In this document: in pieces, positions 1 to 7,092 of the stretch | Layout of the letters: each line of letters opens with the position of its first letter | Position numbering within the stretch: the first letter of the stretch is position 1 | From: an uncultured Pelagibacteraceae bacterium | Lineage (GTDB): Bacteria > Pseudomonadota > Alphaproteobacteria > Pelagibacterales > Pelagibacteraceae | Direction: 5' to 3' | Length of the DNA stretch: 42,355 nt | Assembly: GCA_902533445.1 (NCBI GenBank) | Contig: CACALX010000010.1 | Coordinates: 1 to 42,355, forward strand | Translations under genes and position numbers: made by a program | The notes under the pieces: generated by a model | What the model saw: the letters and a program-made list of their open reading frames with translations, nothing else | The model's database searches: none | Told to the model about the DNA's origin: nothing

Positions 1-81
1 TTTATGTTTTATCATATTTTAGGCGCTTGTTTTATTATAACAGGAATATTGTTATCAAATAAGAAAGTTAAAAATGCTTAA
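1..81 (+). CDS. C-terminal end of a membrane carrier, probably EamA/DMT family (partial)
   Basis: An open frame enters from the left edge and stops at a TAA at 79-81, giving 26 residues. It is one hydrophobic helix (about FYHILGACFIITGILLSN) followed by a short basic tail. A final Gly-rich helix ending in a few Lys residues is typical of the last transmembrane segment of EamA drug/metabolite transporters, but the fragment is too short for certainty. It overlaps the ATG of the next gene (74) by 8 bp, so the two are probably co-transcribed. Confidence 0.5.
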   Translation, partial: FMFYHILGACFIITGILLSNKKVKNA

Positions 82-1024
82 AGTTGCTATATTAGATGAT
101 TACCAAAATGTTGCGCAACAATTTGTTGATTTAGAGAAATTATCTGGAAAATATGAGTTTAAGATTTTCAGTGAACCTTTTCTAGACGAAGCAGACGCTA
201 TTGAACAATTGGCTGATTTTGAAGCTCTTTTGATAATGAGAGAAAGAACTCCAATTACAAAAAATCTTATTGATAATTTGAGCGATTTAAAATTTGTTAT
301 AACTAGTGGATTAAGAAATAGATCTATAGACCTTGAAGCTGCTAAAAAAAGGAAAATTATGGTTTGTGGAACAGAAATTAATATCAATCCTACACCAGAA
401 TTAACTTGGGCATTAATTCTTGGTTTGGCTAGAAACTTTAAAGAAGAGTTTGATAATATGTATCAAGGATACTGGCAAACTACTATTGGTGTTGAACTTA
501 AAGGAAAAATCTTAGGATTAATTGGATTAGGAAGAGTAGGTAGCGAAGTTGCAAAAATTGGAAAGGCTTTTGGAATGCAAGTTATGGCTTGGAGTGAAAA
601 TTTAAGTTTAGATAAATGCAAAGAGCTAGATGTTTTGCCATGTAGCAAAGAAGATTTAATTAAGAACTCAGATGTTTTGTCTATTCATGTACAAGGTGGG
701 GAGAGATATATAGATTGCATAACATTAAAAGAGCTAGATAATATGAAGAAGACAGCTTTTTTAATTAATACTTCAAGAGGGCCAATAGTTAATGAAGATG
801 ATTTAATTATAGCATTATCAACCAATGTAATCGCTGGGGCTGGTATCGATGTATATGAAAAAGAACCTTTGCCTGAAAATAATAAATTGAGATTTTTACC
901 GAACGCTCTATTAACTCCACATATAGGATATGTAACAGCAGAAAATTATAGTATTTTTTATAATCAAATGATCGAAGGATTAGAGGCTTGTGTTAATGGA
1001 AAGCCAATTAGAGTTTTAGAATAA
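74..1024 (+). CDS. D-2-hydroxyacid dehydrogenase family protein (NAD-dependent)
   Basis: A 316-aa cytoplasmic oxidoreductase of the D-isomer-specific 2-hydroxyacid dehydrogenase family, which interconverts 2-oxo acids and D-2-hydroxy acids; phosphoglycerate dehydrogenase and glyoxylate reductase are relatives. The dinucleotide-binding loop GLIGLGRVG lies at residues 148-156. The catalytic triad is visible as Arg235 (in NTSRGP), Glu264 (in YEKEP) and His283 (in LTPHIG). Length fits the short form without a regulatory ACT domain, which argues against a classical SerA. The substrate cannot be read from the sequence. It overlaps the upstream carrier fragment and lies 2 bp before the deacetylase-family gene, so it is probably in an operon with both. 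Confidence 0.85.
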   Translation: MLKVAILDDYQNVAQQFVDLEKLSGKYEFKIFSEPFLDEADAIEQLADFEALLIMRERTPITKNLIDNLSDLKFVITSGLRNRSIDLEAAKKRKIMVCGTEININPTPELTWALILGLARNFKEEFDNMYQGYWQTTIGVELKGKILGLIGLGRVGSEVAKIGKAFGMQVMAWSENLSLDKCKELDVLPCSKEDLIKNSDVLSIHVQGGERYIDCITLKELDNMKKTAFLINTSRGPIVNEDDLIIALSTNVIAGAGIDVYEKEPLPENNKLRFLPNALLTPHIGYVTAENYSIFYNQMIEGLEACVNGKPIRVLE

Positions 1025-1026
1025 CA

Positions 1027-1920
1027 ATGGAGTTACCAGTTGTAAATCATGAAGATTATTTTGCAAAAATTGGAGATGATCATAAATTTCCAATAAATAA
1101 ATTTAGCGAACTTGCAAATTATTTAATTAAAAAAAATGTAGTTAAAAATTTTCACAAACCTTATCCTTGTTCATCTGAAACACTAAAGTTTGCTCATTCT
1201 GAAAAATATATAAAAGACATCACAAATAAAACTTTAGACAAAGATGGTGTTAAAAAAATAGGTTTTCCTTTAGTAGACAGTGTTGTTCAGAGATCTTTGG
1301 TTGCAACAGGAGGGACTGTGTTGGCATCAAAACTTGCAATAAATAATGGAATTTCTTGTAATACGGCTGGAGGGAGTCACCACGCTAATTACCATGGTGG
1401 TGCAGGTTACTGTGTATTTAATGATGTAGCAGTCGCAGCTCATTATTTACTTAACAGAGGTCTGGCAAATAGAATTTTAATTGTAGATTTAGATGTACAT
1501 CAAGGAAATGGCAATTCAGATATTTTTAAAGAAAATAGAAATGTTTTTACATTTAGTATGCATTCAAAAACTAATTATCCTGCAAAAAAATCTATTAGTG
1601 ATTTAGATGTAGAACTAGAAGATAACACAGAGGATGATACTTACATCAAAACGTTAAAGCACTATTTAACAGAGTTAAATCAAGAAAATTTTGATTTTGT
1701 ATTTTATATCGCGGGAGTAGACATTCATTTTAATGATCGATTAGGAAAATTAAAAATTTCTGATCAAGGTGTTAAGTTGAGAGATGAGCTTGTAATAGAA
1801 AATTTTTATTCAAAAAGAATACCTTTTTGTGGAGTTTTAGGAGGAGGATACAATAAAGATTTAGTAAAATTAGTAGAATTACACTCTATACTGCACCAAA
1901 CTTGTGCTAAATATATTTAA
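1027..1920 (+). CDS. Histone deacetylase / acetylpolyamine amidohydrolase family zinc hydrolase
   Basis: A 297-aa protein of the arginase/deacetylase fold. In bacteria this family removes acetyl groups from small amines such as acetylpolyamines, or from proteins. The active-site His pair is at 118-119 (GGSHHA). The zinc ligands are Asp156 and His158 in LDVHQGN and Asp232 in the AGVDIHFNDRLG segment, and the GGGY loop with the transition-state Tyr is at about 272-275. All catalytic residues look intact. The gene follows the dehydrogenase by 2 bp and its TAA directly abuts the msrB ATG, so these are co-transcribed. The natural substrate is unknown; a small acetylated amine is the usual guess for a single-domain bacterial member. 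Confidence 0.85.
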   Translation: MELPVVNHEDYFAKIGDDHKFPINKFSELANYLIKKNVVKNFHKPYPCSSETLKFAHSEKYIKDITNKTLDKDGVKKIGFPLVDSVVQRSLVATGGTVLASKLAINNGISCNTAGGSHHANYHGGAGYCVFNDVAVAAHYLLNRGLANRILIVDLDVHQGNGNSDIFKENRNVFTFSMHSKTNYPAKKSISDLDVELEDNTEDDTYIKTLKHYLTELNQENFDFVFYIAGVDIHFNDRLGKLKISDQGVKLRDELVIENFYSKRIPFCGVLGGGYNKDLVKLVELHSILHQTCAKYI

Positions 1921-2301
1921 ATGACAAAAAAAATTAATCCTAACCTAACAGCCGAACAAAAACTAATTTTGTTTGAGGAAGGCACAGAACTTGCTGGATC
2001 AAGTGAACTTAATCATGAAAAAAGAGAAGGAAGTTTTCATTGTGCAAATTGCGGTGAGAAGTTATTTGACTCAAGTACTAAATATGAAAGTGGATCAGGA
2101 TGGCCATCTTTTTATAAGTCTTTGCCAGATGTATTCGAGATAAAAACAGATTATCATTTAGGATATGGAAGAACAGAATATCATTGTAAAAAATGTGGTG
2201 GTCACCATGGACATATATTTGATGATGGTCCAGAACCAACTGGAAAAAGATATTGTAACAATGGTGTCTGTTTAGTTTTTAAACCAAAAACTCAAGAGTA
2301 A
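1921..2301 (+). CDS. msrB: Peptide-methionine (R)-S-oxide reductase MsrB
   Basis: A 126-aa single-domain MsrB that reduces methionine-R-sulfoxide in oxidised proteins. The structural zinc is held by two CxxC pairs, Cys41/Cys44 and Cys89/Cys92. The family core SGSGWPSF is at 57-64 and HHGHIFDDGP follows the second pair. The catalytic Cys is Cys112 in RYC. The usual RYCINS context reads RYCNNGVC here, so a second Cys (117) lies five residues on and might act in resolving the sulfenic acid (inference). There is no signal peptide, so it is cytoplasmic. It is the last plus-strand gene of its operon and converges on the glutaredoxin gene with only 2 bp between stops; both proteins belong to thiol redox repair. 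Confidence 0.93.
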   Translation: MTKKINPNLTAEQKLILFEEGTELAGSSELNHEKREGSFHCANCGEKLFDSSTKYESGSGWPSFYKSLPDVFEIKTDYHLGYGRTEYHCKKCGGHHGHIFDDGPEPTGKRYCNNGVCLVFKPKTQE

Positions 2302-2303
2302 TT

Positions 2304-2561
2304 TTAATTTTTTAGCAAGTCTTGAAGTTTATTCTCTTTTTCTAGAGCTCTTACTTCGTCATAGCCACCTATATGTTGCTCATCAAAAAAAATTTGTGGA
2401 ATTGTTCTTTTTCCATTTGCTTTCTTAATCATTTCATCCATTGCGCCTTCAACTTTTGAAATATCAATTTCATTGTAAGGTGCGTTGTTTCTAGCTAATA
2501 ATCTTTTTGCAGCCTCACAATAATTACAAAGTGGACCTGTATACATCGTAATTTTTCTCAT
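2304..2561 (-). CDS. grxC: Glutaredoxin, GrxC type
   Basis: An 85-aa glutaredoxin of normal length for the GrxC class, a glutathione-dependent thiol-disulfide oxidoreductase of the cytoplasm. The dithiol active site is Cys12-Asn-Tyr-Cys15, an unusual CNYC in place of the common CPYC. The cis-Pro loop RTIPQIF follows at about 52-58, and the glutathione-binding GGYDE motif at about 65-69 is intact. Both cysteines are kept, so dithiol chemistry should be possible. The Pro-to-Asn change in the active site would be expected to alter redox potential. The ATG lies 3 bp after the stop of the upstream DUF2805 gene on the same strand, so the two form a small operon. Confidence 0.92.
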   Translation of the reverse strand: MRKITMYTGPLCNYCEAAKRLLARNNAPYNEIDISKVEGAMDEMIKKANGKRTIPQIFFDEQHIGGYDEVRALEKENKLQDLLKN

Positions 2562-2564
2562 GAG

Positions 2565-2921
2565 TTATAAATAGTCACCTTTTTTAATTTTACTAGTGAT
2601 TTCTTTTCTAGAATATTCAAATTTTTTTCTATGTTTAATACTTTTTTGATTTACTCTTTTTCTCCATAATCTGAAAGAAGAAGGTTTTAGAGATCTTCGC
2701 ATAATTTTAATTACATCTGATTCCTTCTTTCCAGTTTTTTTTTCAATTTCCTCAAAAGTAATCCTATCTGCCCAGGCTGCCCAAATGATCCAATCAGGAT
2801 CGTCCATTTTGGGCTCTGGATTTTTAACTTTAGTAACTGGCCTGTGACCTTTTTTTTTCATAAATCCTTTATATTTGAAAAAAAAATTTAATGCATTTTT
2901 TTTACCCTCTGTTATTATCAT
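2565..2921 (-). CDS. DUF2805 / TIGR03643 family small basic protein
   Basis: A 118-aa protein whose core matches the TIGR03643/DUF2805 family: DWIIWAAWADRITFEEIE at about 43-60 and MRRSLKPSSFRLWRKRV at about 74-90, then a Lys/Arg-rich tail. The fold resembles a small helix-turn-helix, and in other bacteria the family is often found beside cryptochrome or photolyase genes; its function is unknown. The start is uncertain. ATG 2921 has an AAGGA eight bases upstream. An internal ATG at 2861 (MKKKGHRP) has AGGA only three bases away and would give 98 aa, closer to the family's usual length. It probably drives the glutaredoxin gene in one operon. An inverted repeat immediately upstream covers the first ribosome-binding site. 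Confidence 0.75.
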   Translation of the reverse strand: MIITEGKKNALNFFFKYKGFMKKKGHRPVTKVKNPEPKMDDPDWIIWAAWADRITFEEIEKKTGKKESDVIKIMRRSLKPSSFRLWRKRVNQKSIKHRKKFEYSRKEITSKIKKGDYL

Positions 2922-2943
2922 CTTGATAGTCCTTCTTAGCCAT
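2902..2943 (-). other. Possible 13-codon leader ORF ahead of the DUF2805 gene
   Basis: On the minus strand an ATG at 2943 opens a 13-codon frame (MAKKDYQDDNNRG) ending with TAA at 2902-2904. A GGGAG sequence (2950-2954) lies six bases upstream, a better ribosome-binding site than most genes in this window have. The frame begins inside the loop of the inverted repeat 2925-2971, runs through its 3' arm and overlaps the first codons of the DUF2805 ORF in another frame. Ribosomes on it would melt the hairpin that pairs the AAGGA site of the DUF2805 gene, as in translational attenuation. No codon bias or homology supports it, so it may be chance. Confidence 0.25.
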
Positions 2944-2978
2944 CTTTAGCTCCCGGTTTTTAAGGACTATCTTTTTTT
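2925..2978. promoter_or_regulatory. Perfect 10-bp inverted repeat with T7 tract, between divergent DUF2805 and LysE genes
   Basis: GATAGTCCTT at 2925-2934 is exactly repeated inverted as AAGGACTATC at 2962-2971, with a 27-base loop. On the plus strand the right arm is followed by seven T (2972-2978) that touch the LysE ATG at 2979, so it looks like an attenuator or terminator placed on a start codon. On the minus strand the left arm is replaced by AAGGA, the likely ribosome-binding site of ATG 2921, so the same stem would hide that site. It could instead be a protein-binding operator shared by the two genes. Confidence 0.55.
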
Positions 2979-3593
2979 ATGCTCCCCTTAGATTTTATAC
3001 TTTATCTTCAGATAATTATTTTTTTATTTATTACACCTGGACCCCCTAGGGTTGTAATTATCTCTTATTCAATGAATTATGGTGTCGGAAAATGTGTATG
3101 GTCTGCTTTAGGTGATATAACTGCAAATTTGATTCAGGCAACTTTAGTTATTTTTGTGATTGGATCTTTTTTTTCAGAGAACTCAATGATGCTTAATGCG
3201 TTTAAATGGATCGGAATAGTTTATTTATTATATTTAGCTTTCGATATTTATAAATCTCGACCAAAAAGTATTTCAAATGAAGGAGAAATAGAAAAAAGCA
3301 ACTTATCTTTTTTTAGAGATGGTTTTTTAGTTGCTGGTACAAGTCCTAAGGCTTGGATGTTTTTTCCTTTTATATTTCCTCAATTTATAGATTTTAATTC
3401 AAATTTATTGGCACAATTTGTAATTTTAATTACAACTTACATTGTTTTAGATTTTCTATCTTTGATTGGTTATGCAATTCTTGCACAAAAGTTAATTAAG
3501 TGGATCACTGCTAATCCAAAAACAATTAATACAATTTCTGCGAGTGTTTTAGTAATTATTGCCGCCATTATTGTTGTAATTCAACAATATTAA
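2979..3593 (+). CDS. LysE/RhtB family amino-acid exporter
   Basis: A 204-aa integral inner-membrane protein with about six hydrophobic helices, the size and pattern of the LysE/RhtB exporters that expel amino acids such as lysine, homoserine or threonine. The N-terminal family signature is present as FITPGPP (about 17-23), though the usual PGPNxL is changed to PGPPRV. A second conserved element, GTSPKAWMFF, lies near the middle. ATG 2979 is kept as start because the next in-frame ATG would delete the first helix and signature. No Shine-Dalgarno is visible: seven T abut the ATG, directly after a perfect inverted repeat. The transported compound cannot be inferred. Confidence 0.85.
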   Translation: MLPLDFILYLQIIIFLFITPGPPRVVIISYSMNYGVGKCVWSALGDITANLIQATLVIFVIGSFFSENSMMLNAFKWIGIVYLLYLAFDIYKSRPKSISNEGEIEKSNLSFFRDGFLVAGTSPKAWMFFPFIFPQFIDFNSNLLAQFVILITTYIVLDFLSLIGYAILAQKLIKWITANPKTINTISASVLVIIAAIIVVIQQY

Positions 3594-3679
3594 TTTTATT
3601 AGGCCTTTATTGCCACTTGCATAAAATTAAATTTCTTTATTTAATCGATTTATAATTAATTAATTAAAGAGGAAATAAA
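3594..3679 (+). promoter_or_regulatory. Probable promoter and ribosome-binding site of the first Liv operon
   Basis: This 86-bp gap holds a consensus -10 hexamer TATAAT at 3651-3656, about 24 bases before the ATG at 3680. No good -35 sits at 16-18 bp; the hexamer at 3628-3633 is TAAATT. AGAGGA at 3668-3673, six bases from the ATG, is a good ribosome-binding site. It leaves a very short leader if the -10 is used. Confidence 0.35.
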
Positions 3680-4918
3680 ATGAGATCAAATAAAATAATT
3701 TTAAGTTTTGTCTCTGCATTAGTAATTTTATTTTCAACTTCTGTTGCATCATTTGCAAAAGTTGTTGGTGACAAAATTATTTTAGGTGCTGCTATTTCCC
3801 TAACTGGTAAATACTCATCTAATGGTGTTCATACTCAAAATGGTTATAACATGGCCGTTGATAGAATTAACAGCATGGGTGGTGTTAAAGTTGGTGGAAA
3901 GACTTATAAGTTTGACATTATTTATTACGATGATGAATCAAACCCTAAGAGAGCTGCACAGCTTGCAGAAAGATTAATTTCACAAGATGGTGTAGAGTTT
4001 ATGCTTGGCCCATACAGTTCAGGTTTGACTAAAGCAATTGCACCTGTGACTGAAAAATATGGTGTTCCAATGGTTGAAGCAAACGGTGCATCTAGATCTT
4101 TGTTTACTAAAGGTTACAAATATCTATTTGCGGTACTAGCTCCAGCAAACTTATATCTTGATGTAGCAATTGAAACAGCAGTTGAGCTAAATGGTGGAAA
4201 ACCAGTTAGAATTGCTCAAGCTTTTGAACAAGATGCTTTTTCACAAGACGTTAGATTAGGTATTTTAGATGCAGCAAAAAGAACTGGATCTGAAATCATA
4301 ATTGATGACAAATTGCCTAAAGAGTTAAACGATATGGCTGCAACTTTGGTTAAAGTAAAACAAATGAAACCAGATGTTCTAGTTGTATCAGGTCACACTA
4401 AAGGCGCATTAACTGCAATCAGACAAATTGCTGAGATGAAAGTTGATGTTCCGATGTTGGCGATGACACACTGCGATGCTGCGAAATTATCTAAACAACA
4501 TGGTAAAAATTCTCAATATGCACTTTGTGCTTCTCAGTGGCATAAATCTCTAACTTATAAAGATGATTTCTTTAAAGATGGAATGACTTATGCTGCAGAC
4601 TTTGAGAAAGAGTTTGGATATGATCCGCCTTACCAGTCTGCTGAGTCTTCAGCTGCATTATTAGTATTCAAAGATGCATTTGAAAGAGCTAATTCTTTCG
4701 ATCAAAAGAAAGTAAGAGATGCTCTTGCGGCTACTAACATGCAAACATTCTATGGAAATATTAAATTTGCACCTGGCGGTCAGAACGTTGATAAGCCAAT
4801 GGTACTTTTCCAAGTAATGTGTGATGACGCTGGTAAATGTGAAAACAAAGTTGTTGCTCCTTTAAAATGGGCATCTGCTAAGTTAATTCACCCAGTTCCT
4901 AAGTGGTCTGAAAGATAA
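3680..4918 (+). CDS. Branched-chain-amino-acid-type ABC transporter substrate-binding protein (system 1)
   Basis: A 412-aa periplasmic binding protein of the Peripla_BP_6 (LivK/amide-binding) family, the receptor of the importer encoded just downstream. It has a typical signal peptide: basic start MRSNK, a hydrophobic core and likely cleavage after Ala26 (SFA before KVVGD). The mature N-terminus ILGAAISLTGKYSSNG matches the first ligand-binding strand and loop of the family. Motifs such as YDDESNPKRAAQLAERLI and GPYSSGLTKAIAPV follow in the expected order. It is longer than LivK (about 370 aa), as in amide- or urea-type members, so a branched-chain amino acid is not assured. Cys residues near the C-terminus could form a periplasmic disulfide. 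A strong terminator directly follows, so its message should exceed that of the permeases. Confidence 0.9.
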   Translation: MRSNKIILSFVSALVILFSTSVASFAKVVGDKIILGAAISLTGKYSSNGVHTQNGYNMAVDRINSMGGVKVGGKTYKFDIIYYDDESNPKRAAQLAERLISQDGVEFMLGPYSSGLTKAIAPVTEKYGVPMVEANGASRSLFTKGYKYLFAVLAPANLYLDVAIETAVELNGGKPVRIAQAFEQDAFSQDVRLGILDAAKRTGSEIIIDDKLPKELNDMAATLVKVKQMKPDVLVVSGHTKGALTAIRQIAEMKVDVPMLAMTHCDAAKLSKQHGKNSQYALCASQWHKSLTYKDDFFKDGMTYAADFEKEFGYDPPYQSAESSAALLVFKDAFERANSFDQKKVRDALAATNMQTFYGNIKFAPGGQNVDKPMVLFQVMCDDAGKCENKVVAPLKWASAKLIHPVPKWSER

Positions 4919-4930
4919 AATTAAAAATTA

Positions 4931-4959
4931 AGCCCCCTAGTAATAGGGGGCTTTTTTTT
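4931..4959 (+). terminator. Intrinsic terminator inside the Liv operon (between binding protein and LivH)
   Basis: AGCCCCCTA (4931-4939) pairs perfectly with TAGGGGGCT (4944-4952) across the tetraloop GTAA, a GNRA-type loop, and runs into eight T (4952-4959). This is the strongest intrinsic terminator in the window. It lies 13 bp after the binding-protein stop and 21 bp before the LivH ATG. No obvious separate LivH promoter is present in the remaining bases, so partial read-through is the likely way the permease genes are expressed. Confidence 0.93.
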
Positions 4960-4980
4960 ATATAACCCAAAAGTATTTTT

Positions 4981-5874
4981 ATGGATTTTCTTGTATTTCA
5001 ATACCCTATGATAACTGTTCAAGCTTGCTTAGATGGTATTCTTTTAGGAGTATTATTTGCATTGATTGCTTATGGCATGGCACTCCAATGGGGTGTTATG
5101 AATATTATTAATATTGCTCAAGGAGATCTAGTAATTTTAGGAGGATACATTGCATATTTTATGTATCTTTACGGTATTCATCCAGCATGGGGAGTAATTG
5201 TTGCTCCAATCATAATGTATTTTGTAGGAATAGCGATCTACAAACTGGTTATTAATAAAGTAGTTGATAGAGATTTATTCATCTCAATTTTAGCTACTTT
5301 TGGAATAAGCATTTTGTTTATGCAATTAATGAACTTTGCATTTGGTGCTGATGTTGTTTTGGCAAACTCAGGCTACGGAACAACAATGTTGTTTGATAAC
5401 AATGTTGTACTTCCAAATTCAAAAATATTTTCCGCTTTTATAAGCATTTTATTTGCAGTTTGCTTAGTGATTTATATGAAAAAATCTAGGCTTGGACGAG
5501 CAATTAGAGCTACTGCTCAAAATGCACGTGCTGCAAAAATTTTAGGCGTAGACACCGAAAAAGTATACGCAGCAACTTTTGGAATTAATGCTGCTTTATG
5601 TGGTGTAGCTGGGGCCTTGATTTCTATAACATTTACTATCCACCCTTACATGGGTTTACCTTATACGATTAGATCTTTCATGATTGTGATTGTTGCGGGA
5701 TTAGGAAATTTACCAGGAGTTGCTATCTCAGGAATGGGATTAGGAGTTTTTGAAGAATTTGCAGATTATATTTTAGGCACAGAATTTAGAATTGGATCAG
5801 TATTTTTATTATTAGTTTTAATCTTAGTTTATAGAAGATTTAAGCTTTCAAGAAAAAGAGAGTACTTAAAATGA
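4981..5874 (+). CDS. livH: LivH-type branched-chain amino acid ABC transporter permease (system 1)
   Basis: A 297-aa inner-membrane permease with about eight hydrophobic helices, normal for LivH. Family hallmarks include GVMNIINIAQGDLVILGGYIAY near residues 38-60 and the cytoplasmic coupling segment GRAIRATAQNARAAKILGVDT near 173-193, followed by AGALISI. It forms the membrane channel with LivM, powered by LivG and LivF. The ATG at 4981 has no Shine-Dalgarno; TTTTT directly precedes it. ATG at 5008 is a possible shorter start but would remove part of the first helix. The stop overlaps the start of the 60-aa gene by 4 bp. Confidence 0.92.
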   Translation: MDFLVFQYPMITVQACLDGILLGVLFALIAYGMALQWGVMNIINIAQGDLVILGGYIAYFMYLYGIHPAWGVIVAPIIMYFVGIAIYKLVINKVVDRDLFISILATFGISILFMQLMNFAFGADVVLANSGYGTTMLFDNNVVLPNSKIFSAFISILFAVCLVIYMKKSRLGRAIRATAQNARAAKILGVDTEKVYAATFGINAALCGVAGALISITFTIHPYMGLPYTIRSFMIVIVAGLGNLPGVAISGMGLGVFEEFADYILGTEFRIGSVFLLLVLILVYRRFKLSRKREYLK

Positions 5875-6053
5875 GGAAAGTTAAAATTAATGATAATCAA
5901 GGTCAATCAGTTGAAGTTGACATTGATGAATTTAAGAAACACTTAGATGAATATCATTCATCAGGTTCAAGTGTACATGATGAAGACGGTCATTATTTTA
6001 CAGTAGATCAAAATTTCAGAGAAAAAATCAATAGTCTATATGAACAAAAATAA
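5871..6053 (+). CDS. Unknown 60-aa soluble protein embedded in the Liv operon
   Basis: The ATG overlaps the LivH stop by 4 bp (ATGA), and the 3' end overlaps the LivM ATG by 14 bp. It therefore sits inside the permease operon with tight translational coupling on both sides. The product is hydrophilic and acidic, with no Cys, no signal peptide and no membrane helix. Features seen are SVEVDIDEFKKHLDEYH at about 13-29, a SSGSSVHDEDGHYF stretch and a C-terminal FREKINSLYEQK. I do not recognise a family. Without it the LivH-LivM spacing would be about 165 bp, far longer than elsewhere here, which supports it being a true gene. A cytoplasmic accessory or regulator of this transporter is the simplest guess (inference). 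Confidence 0.75.
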   Translation: MRKVKINDNQGQSVEVDIDEFKKHLDEYHSSGSSVHDEDGHYFTVDQNFREKINSLYEQK

Positions 6054-7092
6054 TTTAATACTCTATATAGGAATTTTAATATTTGGTTTAGCAGCCCCAT
6101 TTATATTTCCAGCATTTAAAGTTCAATTATCTATTCTTTGCATTCTAATTGTTCTTGCAACTACTTGGAATATCCAAGGAGGGGAGATGGGATACAATAC
6201 ATTTGGAAATATTTTGTTCTATGGACTGGGAATGTATTTGTGTGCCTCTGTTCAAGTTGGAATGTTTTTTCCATTAGCTGAATGGACAGAAAGTGGTGGT
6301 GAAAAAACATTTGTACATACTCCTATCCAATTTTTCCAAGGTATGGCGATGGGACTTGTTGTTGCTGCAGTAGTTCCAACGATAGTCGCTGGTTTAATTG
6401 GTTATGCAATTTTAGGATTGAGAGGTCACTATTTTGCTATTTGTACTCTAGGATTAGGAGTAGCTGCTGGTGAAATTTCTGGAGGAATTGAAATTATTGG
6501 AGCAGGACAAGGTTTTACTACTCCGCCTTTTCCTAATGTAGGAGGCTTAGAAGCTAGAGGAGAATTCTTTTACTTTTTAAGTTTTATAGTTTTAGTTTTG
6601 ACATTCATAACTGTGAAAGCAATTTACTCTACTAGATTCAAATTAATCCTAAATGCAATCAGAGATAATGAGGACAAGGCTGAAGCAATGGGCATACAAA
6701 CTATGAAATATAAAATTATAGGCTGGATGATTTCTGCATTTTTCTGTGGTCTTGCTGGAGGAATAATGGGTGGACTAGTTGGATATATCGACTCAACAGA
6801 TGTTGCTTTTGATGGAAGAGAAATGGGAGTGTTCATGGTTTTAATGGCAATATTAGGTGGAAAAGGAACTCTTTGGGGACCAGTTATCGGTGCAACAATA
6901 TTCCATATTTTTAAAGAAGGATTTTGGACATTCTTCCTAGGCTGGCAGTATGTGGCTTTGGGAGTTTTAATTGTGGTGATTGTAATTTATTTCCCTGAGG
7001 GACTAATGGGATGGTTAAGAGAAAAATATCCTCACAGATTTGGAGAAGTAGTTGATGAAGCTGATCGAAAGGCTCAGGTAGAGATAAAATGA
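6040..7092 (+). CDS. livM: LivM-type branched-chain amino acid ABC transporter permease (system 1)
   Basis: A 350-aa inner-membrane permease with some ten hydrophobic segments, usual for LivM. The motif GLRGHYFAICTLGLGVAAGEI lies near residues 127-147 and the ATPase-coupling loop LILNAIRDNEDKAEAMGI near 202-219. The end LMGWLREKYPHRFGE resembles other LivM tails. A hydrophilic insert EWTESGGEKTFVHTPIQ at about 80-96 lies between early helices and probably faces the periplasm. It pairs with LivH. Its start overlaps the 60-aa gene by 14 bp and its end overlaps LivG by 4 bp, so the genes are translationally coupled. Confidence 0.92.
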   Translation: MNKNNLILYIGILIFGLAAPFIFPAFKVQLSILCILIVLATTWNIQGGEMGYNTFGNILFYGLGMYLCASVQVGMFFPLAEWTESGGEKTFVHTPIQFFQGMAMGLVVAAVVPTIVAGLIGYAILGLRGHYFAICTLGLGVAAGEISGGIEIIGAGQGFTTPPFPNVGGLEARGEFFYFLSFIVLVLTFITVKAIYSTRFKLILNAIRDNEDKAEAMGIQTMKYKIIGWMISAFFCGLAGGIMGGLVGYIDSTDVAFDGREMGVFMVLMAILGGKGTLWGPVIGATIFHIFKEGFWTFFLGWQYVALGVLIVVIVIYFPEGLMGWLREKYPHRFGEVVDEADRKAQVEIK

